Assembly: GCA_035527715.1 (NCBI GenBank)
Contig: DATKZY010000021.1
Coordinates: forward strand, 1-64,000
DNA from: DSUN01 sp035527715
Lineage (GTDB): Bacteria; Planctomycetota; PUPC01; DSUN01
Direction of reading: 5' to 3'
Length of the DNA: 64,000 nt
Shown: positions 34,336 to 41,909 of the stretch, piece by piece
Position numbering within the stretch: position 1 is the stretch's first letter
Layout: each line of letters starts with the position of its first letter
Position numbers and translations under genes: made by a program
Notes under the pieces: generated by a model
The model's database searches: none
Seen by the model: only the letters and a program-made list of their open reading frames with translations
What the model was told of the DNA's origin: nothing

Positions 34336-36812
34336 CCCCCGCCGCGGAGGACACCTCCGTGTGGACCATCTACGTCACGAACGACAATTGCCCCGACTAC
34401 ACCTGGGGCTTCACCGAGGAGCAGACCCGCAAGGCATTCGCCGACATCGTGAAGGGCCACCTCGACGAGATGACCCGCACCGACAACCAGCCGCCCGAGA
34501 GCCAGAACCGCTACAACGCCGCCGTGACCCAGGAGGCCCTCTGCTTCGTCGAGCACTATCCGCAGCGCAAGGACGAGCTGATCCGCCGCATCAAGGAGGG
34601 CCGCCTCTACGTCAGCCCCTACCTGTGCAACTCGCTCTGGGCCTTCCAGGGCGTCGAGGGCGCCATCCGCACCTTCTACCCCGCGCGACGGCTCGAGCGC
34701 GACTGGGGCATTCGCTGCCTTGATGTGGCCGAGCACATCGAGGAGCCGAGCCTGCCCTGGGGCGTCGCGCCCATCCTCGCCGGCTGCGGGATCCGCTGGC
34801 TCTCCAATCCCTACTACGGCTACGACTCGACCTTCCGCGGCCTGAAGAACCCGCCGCTCTTCCTCTGGGAAGGCCCCGACGGCAGCCAGGTGCGCGTGGT
34901 CATGGACCGCTTCGCCTCGAACAGCGCCAGCTACACCCAGGGGGCGAAGCTGCTCCGCGAGCCGAACGCCATCCCCGGCTGGGTCGCCCACTACGCGAAG
35001 CTGGGCGACGCCTTTTCTGTGTATGGGACGCGCGCCATCCTCGCCAGCGGCACCCACGGCGACATCAACCCCGGCAGCGGCGGCCAGGCCCGCGGATTCG
35101 CCGAGAAGATCATCGCGTACAACAAGCAAGGCGGCCAGCGCCCCAAACTCATCAACGCCACGCTCCCGCAATTCTGCCAGGCCGTGGACGCCGACCAGGC
35201 GAAGACGCCGTTCCTCCCGACCGTTCGCGGCTGTTTCGGCCACTCGTGGGACGTGTGGCCCGTCTGCCTCGCCAAGTATGTAGCCGACATGCGCGAGGGC
35301 GAACGCCAGTTCCTCGCCGCCGAGGCCCTCATCGCCATGGCCTCGCTCCGCGACCCCAGGCTCGCCGAGGCCACGCGTGCCGACCGCGAGCGCGCCGAAT
35401 GGTGTCTCGCCATGCTCAGCGACCACGCCTGGAACGGCACCGGCGACGCCAACAAGCGCCACAACGCCGACCTCCGCCGAGCGTGGGCCCAGGAGTTCAA
35501 CGCCCTCGCCCTCAAGCTCCGCCACCAAGCCTGGCAGGCCGCCGGCCTCGACGAGGCGAAGCCGAGCCTCACGCTCTTCAACCCCCTGACCGTGCCGCGA
35601 GCCGGCCTCATCCGCCTCGACCGCCAGGCCGGCGACGGCACCGGCCCCGACGTGAAGGCCCACCCTTGCCAGTTCGGCGAGGAGGATGGCCGCTCCGTCA
35701 TGTACTTCATATCGCCCACGGTGCCGGGCCTTGGCATCGCCTCGCTTGAGATGAGAAACGTGCCCTCGGTCATTCGGTCCCCTCGCCTCCGCGCGACGGA
35801 GGGCGAGTTGGAAAGCCCCTTCTACCGCCTCGCAGTGGACCCGAAGACGGGCGGCATCGCCAGCGTCGTCCACAAGCCGACCGGCAAGGAACTCGTGGCG
35901 AAAGAGGCCCGCGCGCTCTGCCAGAGCGTCTATCACGACGGCCAGGAGCATCTGCTGAGCGACGTGAAGGTCGAATCGCTTGGCCGCGGCGCCGTGCTCG
36001 CCCGCCTCCGCATCTCGGGCAAGGCGGCCGGAATCGAGATCGCGAATCTCGTCACCCTCTACGATCAACTCGACCGCGTGGACTTCGATATTCGAGTAAA
36101 GAAGCCGACGACGACGAAGCAGGAACGCCTGTGCCAGTTCTTCCCGCTGCTCGGCGACGGGGCGGTGGTGCGAATCGAGACGACGGGCGCCGTGATTCGC
36201 CCCAAGCCGCAGCCCGAGGGCGACCTGTTGCCGGGGGCCGACACGCGGCGGTTCGCCGTCCAGGGCTTCCTCGACGCCTCGCTGCCCGGCGGCCCGGGCG
36301 TGACGATTGCCCCGCTCGACGCCTTCGTGCTCCGCACCGACCTCGGGCCGCTCGCGTTCGAGTGCCTGGGCAACGACCAGAATTACCGCGAGGTGGTGCA
36401 AGACCAGCACGGCGTCACCGAGTTCCGCTTCCGCTACTCCCTCCGCGCCCACAAAGGCCCTTACGACCAGGCCGAGGCGATGGCCTGGAGCCGCAGCGTC
36501 GCCACGCCGCTCCTGGTTGCGACGGGCCATGTAGGCGGGGCGTCCCTGCCCCGCGAGATTGGCATTGACCCCGCCCGCGCCATCGCCACGTGCCTGAAGC
36601 CAGCCGATGACCCAAGGGCCGGCGGCCTCATCCTGCGCCTGTGGGAGACCGCGGGCCGCGCCGAGCCGCTGGTCATCTCCGCCCGGGGCTTCTCAAAGGC
36701 CATCCACACCGACCTCCTCGAGCGCGACCAGGAAGAGCTGAAGTTCGCCGACGGCAAGCTGTCGGTGCCCATCCGCCCCCACGGCTTCGCCGCGGTACGC
36801 TTGATGCCGTAG
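34230..36812 (+). CDS. Exported GH38-like alpha-mannosidase-type protein
   Basis: 860 aa from GTG 34230, which overlaps the previous stop as GTGA and has GAGGGG upstream. The N-terminus is a signal peptide: basic (KNAKCKG), then the hydrophobic core FFHFALCIFHFALF, then TAPSPAAED. This segment is encoded by a TGCAAAGGGCAAAA word-repeat hairpin. The body resembles GH38: an N-terminal barrel region (WTIYVTNDNCPDYTWGF, FLWEGPDGSQVRVVMDRF, GTHGDINPG), a helical region, and a C-terminal sandwich with SPFYRLAVDPKTGGIASVVH and HKPTGKELV. The metal-site motifs are not the textbook HSHNDPGW, so the activity is uncertain. A 25-nt palindromic element is translated at 36531-36555 (HVGGASLPREIG). Confidence 0.72.
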   Translation: MKNAKCKGQNEAPRSRGPFFHFALCIFHFALFTAPSPAAEDTSVWTIYVTNDNCPDYTWGFTEEQTRKAFADIVKGHLDEMTRTDNQPPESQNRYNAAVTQEALCFVEHYPQRKDELIRRIKEGRLYVSPYLCNSLWAFQGVEGAIRTFYPARRLERDWGIRCLDVAEHIEEPSLPWGVAPILAGCGIRWLSNPYYGYDSTFRGLKNPPLFLWEGPDGSQVRVVMDRFASNSASYTQGAKLLREPNAIPGWVAHYAKLGDAFSVYGTRAILASGTHGDINPGSGGQARGFAEKIIAYNKQGGQRPKLINATLPQFCQAVDADQAKTPFLPTVRGCFGHSWDVWPVCLAKYVADMREGERQFLAAEALIAMASLRDPRLAEATRADRERAEWCLAMLSDHAWNGTGDANKRHNADLRRAWAQEFNALALKLRHQAWQAAGLDEAKPSLTLFNPLTVPRAGLIRLDRQAGDGTGPDVKAHPCQFGEEDGRSVMYFISPTVPGLGIASLEMRNVPSVIRSPRLRATEGELESPFYRLAVDPKTGGIASVVHKPTGKELVAKEARALCQSVYHDGQEHLLSDVKVESLGRGAVLARLRISGKAAGIEIANLVTLYDQLDRVDFDIRVKKPTTTKQERLCQFFPLLGDGAVVRIETTGAVIRPKPQPEGDLLPGADTRRFAVQGFLDASLPGGPGVTIAPLDAFVLRTDLGPLAFECLGNDQNYREVVQDQHGVTEFRFRYSLRAHKGPYDQAEAMAWSRSVATPLLVATGHVGGASLPREIGIDPARAIATCLKPADDPRAGGLILRLWETAGRAEPLVISARGFSKAIHTDLLERDQEELKFADGKLSVPIRPHGFAAVRLMP
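36531..36555. repeat. 25-nt in-frame palindromic element
   Basis: Forward copy in the GH38-like gene, translated as VGGASLPRE. Confidence 0.85.
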
Positions 36813-36861
36813 CGTGTCCCGCCCCCAGGCGCCCTTGCGTTACCCCCAGACGATCGGCTAT

Positions 36862-36974
36862 AAGGAATCCAGGAAGGCAGGAAAAGGCATGACCGGATCG
36901 GACGCTGCCAGGCCCGGCTTCTTCGCCCCAATCGCCCTCGTCTGGTTCCTTTCCTGGCTTCCTGCATTCCTTAT
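36862..36974. repeat. AGGAAGGCAGGAA word-repeat hairpin
   Basis: Left arm 36862-36887 (AAGGAATCCAGGAAGGCAGG..) and right arm 36948-36974 (CCTTTCCTGGCTTCCTGC..) are complementary with a 60-nt centre. Intergenic, ending just before the ribosome site of the next gene; may act as a terminator between the two genes. Confidence 0.75.
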
Positions 36975-36996
36975 TCACCCTTCTTAGGAGGCTCCG

Positions 36997-39789
36997 ATGA
37001 AGCGCCAGTGGTTGTGGGTGGCTGTGTGGATGGCGATGGGCACGTGTCTACACGCCGCCGAAACGGTGCGGCTGAAGGCTACGGCCGACATCTGGCTGTC
37101 CGACTGCGGCGACGAACGAAACACCAGCGCGGGCAAGTGCGGCCAGTTCAAGCTCAAGAGCATCCAGGAAATGGCCGCCATCCGCTTCGACGCCGCGGTC
37201 GCCCGAGGCCGCGAGGTGCTCAAGGCCACGCTCTTCCTCCGACGAGCCGGCGCCGACATGCTCCGCTACATCCGCGTCTCGACGGTGAACCAGGACTGGG
37301 CCGAGGGCTCCAGCGCCCAGCCCTACGGCCCGGCGAACGGCGCGACGTATTGCCTCGCCGATGCCGCGACGAAGAAGCCCTGGGCCTGGCCAGGCTCGAT
37401 GTTCTGCGACGTCATCATGTCCTCGGGCTACACCCTCGACACGTGGGCCGAACGCAAGGAGCTTGCCGACGGCTGGGTCAGCGTCGCCCTCACACCCGAG
37501 CTGGTCTACGCCCTCGCCTGCGGCGACACCGACGGCCTGGCTGTGATGGACGGCGGGAACCTGGCCTACCACAACAACATGATCCACAGCGCTCAATCCA
37601 AAGGCAGCGAGCCGTACATCGAGGTCGAGCTGGGCAAGGCGCTCACCGAGGCGCCCGCGACGCTTGCCGTCAAGGCCTGGCCCGCGCCCGAGAAGGCGCA
37701 CCTGAACGCTGGCGCCCTCAAGCTCACCATCGCCGAGGCCAAGGGCGTCCTCTGCTGGCGAATCACACTCAACGGCAAGCCCGTCGAGCGCTGGCGCGTG
37801 AAGCACCCCGAGCCGAACGGCCCGACGACCATGTACCTCGAGGACCTGCCCCCGTCGGAGAAGTGCGAGATCGAGGTGGTCGCCGTCGCGCCGGGCGGCG
37901 CCGTGTCGCCGGCCGCGAAGCTCACCGTCATCGCCTCGCCCGCCCTCCCCGCCGCGCCCACGCTCGCCAAGCTCGAGGCACCCGTCAGCCCGCCCCTCGG
38001 CCCTCGCCCGAAGGCGCGGATGTACGCCTGGGCGGCCCCGCCACTCGTCAAGATCAGCCCCGAGAAGCCCGAAGCGATGTTCGGCGACATGGCCAGCCGC
38101 GACGCCAACGCCGTGTGGGATGGCAAGTGCGTCAAACTCTTCGGCGCGCGCGGCGAAACCGTCTCCTACCAGATCTGCATCGAGAGCGGCGCGGCCGAGC
38201 CGCTGGCCCACGTGCAGATCATCCCGCAGGAGCTGAAGAGCAGAGAAGGCAAAATAATCGGCGGCAAAATGATCGAGGTCTTCAAGAACTGGTACGCGAA
38301 GAATGGCAAGGGCCAGTGGCAGCCCGCCTACTGCGTGCCCCTGCCCACCGGCGCCCCCTTCAACATCCCGGATGTTGTGGGCGGGGCCTCCGCGCCCCGC
38401 GTGCCCAACCAGCAGAACCAGACCGTGACCGTGGACATCTTCATCCCGAAGGACGCCTCGCCCGGCGCCTACGCGGGCGGCGTGCTCGTCGAGGCCGATG
38501 GCGTCGAGCCGCCGATCAAGCTGCCCATCGAGCTGACGGTGTTCGACTTCATCCTGCCCGACCGCTTGAGCTTCGTGCCCGAGCTGAACGCCTATCGCAT
38601 CCCGCCGAACGCCCACGACTTCTATCGCCTCGCCCACGAGCACCGCTGCGTGGCCAACCTCTGGGTCCATCGCCCCAGGCTCAAGGGCGCGGGCAAGGAC
38701 ATCCAGGTGGACTGGGACAGCTACGACCGCGCCGTCGGCCCGCTCGTCAGCGGCGAGGCATTCGAGAACTGCCGCCGCCCCGCCGCACCCGTCGAGGCCC
38801 TTTACCTGCCCTTCGACGATAGCTGGCCCACGCCCCTCTCGAAGAAGACCTACAACTACCCGGGCCACTGGCCCGGCCGCGGCGAGGACAAGAAGTTCAT
38901 CAACGAGCACTACCTCAAAGCCCCCTACATCGGCGACGCACTCAGCCAGGACTACAAGGACGCCTTCCTCGCCGTCCAGCGCCAGTTCATCGAGCACTTC
39001 AAGGAACGGGGCTGGGACAAGACGGAGTTGCAGTGCTTCTACGGCGGCAAGAACACCCACCGCATTGACTGGGGCGTGAACATGTGGTGGACGACCGACG
39101 AGCCGTACCACTGGGACGATTGGCTGGCCCTCCAGTTCTTCTGCCAGCTTTGGACGAAGGGCCGCGGCGACGCGCCCCGCAGCCTCTGGGCCTCGCGCGG
39201 CGACATTTCGCGCCCGATGTGGCAGGGCCGCGTGATGGACGGCATTCTCGGCTGCGAGTACATCGGCGGCTTCAACGACGCCAACGCCTACCGCCGCTGC
39301 CGCATCCTCGCCGACGACACGGGCGTGGACATCCGCGCCTACGGCGGCGCCAACCGCGACACCGAGAGCAACACCGCCTCGGTCGTCATGCTCCTGAGCA
39401 TGTGGGCCAACGGCGCCAACGCCCACCTCCCGTGGCAAACCCTCGGCAGCGAGGCCGCACTCGACACCAACGACAAGGGCGCGGGCGGCGGCAACGCCCT
39501 CCTCGTGCCCGGCAAGCGCTTCAACCAGCCCGCCGTCGCCGACATCCGGCTCAAAGCCTTCCGCGAGGGCCAGCAGCTCATCGAATACCTCGTCGAGCTG
39601 GGCCGCCGCTACGGCCTCAACCGCGAGCAGCTCAAGGCCATGGTCCACGCCGCCGCCGCCATCCAGACCAGCCGCGTCGCCGGGGCCGGCGCCGACAACG
39701 CCGACGCCCTGGTCTTCAGCGGCCTCAAGGCCTGGCAGATCGCCGGCCTGCGCCGCGCTGTCGCCGAGTTGATCGTCAAGAAGCGGTAG
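36997..39789 (+). CDS. Exported DNRLRE / DUF4091-like (GH123-type) protein
   Basis: 930 aa after TTAGGAGG. Signal peptide MKRQWLWVAVWMAMGTCLHA. Residues about 25-210 form a DNRLRE-type sandwich (RLKATADIWLSDCGDERN, AIRFDAAVARGREVLKATLF). A fibronectin-like part follows (about 215-320), then a large C-terminal region of the DUF4091/GH123-like type with a sandwich (ETVSYQICIESG..LPIELTVFDFILPDRLSFVP) and a barrel (FYGGKNTHRIDWGVNMWWTT, DDTGVDIRAYGG). It probably acts on amino-sugar-containing glycans in the periplasm, by analogy with GH123. A 25-nt palindromic element is translated at 38377-38401 as VGGASAPRV. Confidence 0.72.
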   Translation: MKRQWLWVAVWMAMGTCLHAAETVRLKATADIWLSDCGDERNTSAGKCGQFKLKSIQEMAAIRFDAAVARGREVLKATLFLRRAGADMLRYIRVSTVNQDWAEGSSAQPYGPANGATYCLADAATKKPWAWPGSMFCDVIMSSGYTLDTWAERKELADGWVSVALTPELVYALACGDTDGLAVMDGGNLAYHNNMIHSAQSKGSEPYIEVELGKALTEAPATLAVKAWPAPEKAHLNAGALKLTIAEAKGVLCWRITLNGKPVERWRVKHPEPNGPTTMYLEDLPPSEKCEIEVVAVAPGGAVSPAAKLTVIASPALPAAPTLAKLEAPVSPPLGPRPKARMYAWAAPPLVKISPEKPEAMFGDMASRDANAVWDGKCVKLFGARGETVSYQICIESGAAEPLAHVQIIPQELKSREGKIIGGKMIEVFKNWYAKNGKGQWQPAYCVPLPTGAPFNIPDVVGGASAPRVPNQQNQTVTVDIFIPKDASPGAYAGGVLVEADGVEPPIKLPIELTVFDFILPDRLSFVPELNAYRIPPNAHDFYRLAHEHRCVANLWVHRPRLKGAGKDIQVDWDSYDRAVGPLVSGEAFENCRRPAAPVEALYLPFDDSWPTPLSKKTYNYPGHWPGRGEDKKFINEHYLKAPYIGDALSQDYKDAFLAVQRQFIEHFKERGWDKTELQCFYGGKNTHRIDWGVNMWWTTDEPYHWDDWLALQFFCQLWTKGRGDAPRSLWASRGDISRPMWQGRVMDGILGCEYIGGFNDANAYRRCRILADDTGVDIRAYGGANRDTESNTASVVMLLSMWANGANAHLPWQTLGSEAALDTNDKGAGGGNALLVPGKRFNQPAVADIRLKAFREGQQLIEYLVELGRRYGLNREQLKAMVHAAAAIQTSRVAGAGADNADALVFSGLKAWQIAGLRRAVAELIVKKR
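38377..38401. repeat. 25-nt in-frame palindromic element
   Basis: Forward copy in the DUF4091-like gene, translated as VGGASAPRV between a proline-rich turn and a strand of the sandwich domain. Confidence 0.85.
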
Positions 39790-39835
39790 GGCGTGCATAC
39801 CTGCACGCGGAATCCGCCGGGTGGAGGGCGCCTGG

Positions 39836-40393
39836 GTGAAGGACGACCCGCGAGACGACCAGACCCTCGTCGAGGCCATCAACCGCGGCGACCCCGCGGC
39901 CTTCGAGGCGCTCTACTATCGCTACCGCGACTGGGTCGTCCGCCTCGCCCGCCGCTTCACGGGCAACGACGCCGACGCCCTCGACGTGCTTCAGGAAGCC
40001 TTCGCCTACCTCCTCGGCAAGTTCCCCGGCTTCCGCCTCACCGCCCGAATGACCACCTTCCTCTATCCCGTGGTCAAGCACCTTTCGCTGGGCCTCCTCC
40101 GCTCCGATAGGACTCATAGGTCCCATTCGGCCGAAGCACAGGCCCTCGCCGAAGTCCCGGCGCCGCCCACTGAAGATCCCTCGGCCTCCCGCTCCGAGCT
40201 TGCCGCCGTGATGGCCGCCCTGCCCGAGTCCCACCGCGAGGTCGTGCTCATGCGCTTCGTGGACGGCTTGACCCTCGCCGAGATCGCCGACGCCCTCACC
40301 ATCCCCATCGGCACCGTTAAGTCCAGGCTGCACAATGCCTTAGAGACGCTGCGCCACGACGAGCGCACCCGCCGATACTTCGCGGATGGGTGA
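39836..40393 (+). CDS. ECF-type RNA polymerase sigma factor
   Basis: 185 aa from GTG 39836 (GGAGGG at 8 bp; an earlier GTG at 39821 is possible). Region 2 is DPAAFEALYYRYRDWVVRLA then DADALDVLQEAFAYLLGKF; region 4 is MAALPESHREVVLMRFVDGL then TLAEIADALTIPIGTVKSRL. The linker between them holds DRTHRSHSAEAQ, which is a fragment of the GGGACC word repeat (GGACTCATAGGTCCCATT, 40110-40127). It is followed by a single-pass dockerin-bearing membrane protein in the position of an anti-sigma factor, so it probably controls the cluster that follows in response to a surface signal. Confidence 0.88.
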   Translation: MKDDPRDDQTLVEAINRGDPAAFEALYYRYRDWVVRLARRFTGNDADALDVLQEAFAYLLGKFPGFRLTARMTTFLYPVVKHLSLGLLRSDRTHRSHSAEAQALAEVPAPPTEDPSASRSELAAVMAALPESHREVVLMRFVDGLTLAEIADALTIPIGTVKSRLHNALETLRHDERTRRYFADG

Positions 40394-40406
40394 CCGCGGC
40401 CCCCAT

Positions 40407-40529
40407 GCCATCTGTGGCGGCAGGGAATCGCCACAGATGGCCAGAGGGGCGAGGATTGGCGATTCTCGCTATTCCAGCCCATCTCTCCCATCTGTGGAGG
40501 TCGCGCCGCCGCGCAGTGCCACAGATGGG
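40407..40529. repeat. CCATCTGTGG palindromes between sigma factor and dockerin gene
   Basis: Two hairpins: arms 40407-40419/40429-40441 (GCCATCTGTGGCG) and 40487-40497/40519-40529 (CCCATCTGTGG). Four copies of the same half-site in 120 bp. They could be a repeat element or binding sites for a regulator; terminator activity is possible. Confidence 0.65.
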
Positions 40530-40623
40530 CGCTGGCTGCCCCATAGTCGCTCTTCTCGGGGAGGCCATGTTTCCCGTGAACCTTTCGGCCCCCTCGCGCG
40601 CTCAAGGGGGTGGAGGAACGAAA

Positions 40624-41454
40624 ATGGCAGAGCCGCTCGACCACACGCCCGACGAATCGCAACTGCAAGCCCCCAAGGCACTTAGAGGCGACCTCGCCGC
40701 CCTGTTCGGGGCCGAGGCGTCCGTGCCCCCGGCCGTGGATGCAGCGGTCCTCGCCTCGGCGCGGCGACATCTCGCCCCGCGCGGGAGGGCGAGGACCGCC
40801 ATCCGCTGGGCGGGCGTCGCCGCGGCCGCCGCGGCGGCTATCCTCTTGGTAGTTATACACTTAGGCCCTGCGCGCGAGGCGCCGGCCCGGGTGGCCGCGA
40901 AGCCCGCCGCAGCGAAAGCCGTAACTCCTGACAGATCAGACATTAACGGCGATGGACGGGTGGACATTCTCGACGCCTTCCTCCTGGCGAAGCGCCTCGA
41001 TACCCGCCGCGCGCTCGACGCGGCCTGGGACATCACGGGCGACGGCCTGGTTGACCGCCGCGACGTGGATGCCCTCGCCGCCGCCGTCGTGAGGCTGCGC
41101 CCGCCGCCGCCCCGCGACAAAGGCGCCTTCTTGAGCCCTGGCGGAGCGCACAAGAAGGTCGGTCTCCTGAGCCCCGACGGGGCGTACTATGACAGCCCAG
41201 GGCAACGCCCTGGGAACCACGGCACACCCCCCGTTCAGCCCTGTAAGGGCGTACTACCGCGTAATGGTGGGGGGGCGCACGCAGCCGCAGGGCCTAGTAC
41301 GCCCCTTCAGGGCTGTATCGTCCTCGGTCCTCGTCTTCCCAGGGCGTTGCCCTGGGCTATCATAGCCCGCTCCTTCGGAGCTTCGGAAATGGTCACGGAG
41401 TCCCAGCGCTCACGCCCCAACCTTGCACGCCTTGATGGGGGAACCGTCCAATGA
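40624..41454 (+). CDS. Single-pass membrane protein with dockerin domain, next to ECF sigma factor
   Basis: 276 aa; ATG after GGAGG. A cytoplasmic N-terminus of about 58 residues (LRGDLAALFGAEASVPPAVD) is followed by a membrane span (GVAAAAAAAILLVVIHLG, about 64-81) and an outside region with a type I dockerin. The two EF-hand-like calcium loops are DINGDGRVDILD (106-117) and DITGDGLVDRRD (136-147). From about residue 160 to the end the protein is a translation of the composite palindromic element (KVGLLSPDGAYYDSPGQRPG). Its stop overlaps the ATG of the next gene as ATGA, so this unusual tail is really translated. By position it may be an anti-sigma factor that senses a cohesin partner; that is inference, as no anti-sigma motif was recognised. 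Confidence 0.72.
   Translation: MAEPLDHTPDESQLQAPKALRGDLAALFGAEASVPPAVDAAVLASARRHLAPRGRARTAIRWAGVAAAAAAAILLVVIHLGPAREAPARVAAKPAAAKAVTPDRSDINGDGRVDILDAFLLAKRLDTRRALDAAWDITGDGLVDRRDVDALAAAVVRLRPPPPRDKGAFLSPGGAHKKVGLLSPDGAYYDSPGQRPGNHGTPPVQPCKGVLPRNGGGAHAAAGPSTPLQGCIVLGPRLPRALPWAIIARSFGASEMVTESQRSRPNLARLDGGTVQ
41163..41383. repeat. Composite nested-palindrome element, copy 2, translated
   Basis: Same module order as 3486-3673: GGGGCGTACTATGACAGC, CCCAGGGCAACGCCCTGGG, then the mirrored CCCAGGGCGTTGCCCTGGG and CCGCTCCTTCGGAGC. Here it is the in-frame 3' end of the dockerin gene. Confidence 0.85.
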
Positions 41455-41909
41455 AGCCGGTTCTTCGTATCTTCCTCTCACTCTCGCTCTTCGGTACCTT
41501 GCTCGCCGCCCAGGTCGCCGGCGAGGACGAGGGGGCGAATGAGGCCGTCCGCTTCGCGGCGGTCGAGGTGTTCATTGACTCGGGCGAGCAGGCGCTCGCG
41601 GCCTGGCAGTTCGAGCTGGCCGCCGAGCGGGGCGACGTGAAGATCGTCGGCATCGAGGGCGGCGAGCACCCCGCCTTCAAGTCCCCGCCCTACTACGACC
41701 CCGCGGCGATGCAGCACGACCGCGTCGTCGTCGCCGCCTTCAACACAGGCACCGAGCTGCCGAAGGGCAGGACCCGCATCGCCCGCATCCACGTCCAGAT
41801 CGCGGGCGACGTGCAGCCCGAATACGCCATCCGCCTCGAAACCGCCGGCGGCCCCGACGGCCGCCGCATCCAGGCAACCGTCAGTCTTGGAAAGGGGGAA
41901 GAGAAATGA
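41451..41909 (+). CDS. Secreted cohesin-like protein
   Basis: 152 aa with a signal peptide (MKPVLRIFLSLSLFGTLLAA). The body is predicted beta-rich: AVEVFIDSGEQALAAWQFEL, EGGEHPAFKSPPYYDPAAMQ, VVVAAFNTGTELP, RIARIHVQIAGDV. This pattern (opening strand with a defined benefit-like VxV..A.xQFxL, later LARIxFxVxG) resembles the cohesin fold, which binds dockerins. The gene overlaps the dockerin protein gene upstream (ATGA) and the VIT/VWA gene downstream (ATGA). A cohesin role is a hypothesis supported by the neighbouring dockerin; no specific family was recognised. Confidence 0.5.
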   Translation: MKPVLRIFLSLSLFGTLLAAQVAGEDEGANEAVRFAAVEVFIDSGEQALAAWQFELAAERGDVKIVGIEGGEHPAFKSPPYYDPAAMQHDRVVVAAFNTGTELPKGRTRIARIHVQIAGDVQPEYAIRLETAGGPDGRRIQATVSLGKGEEK

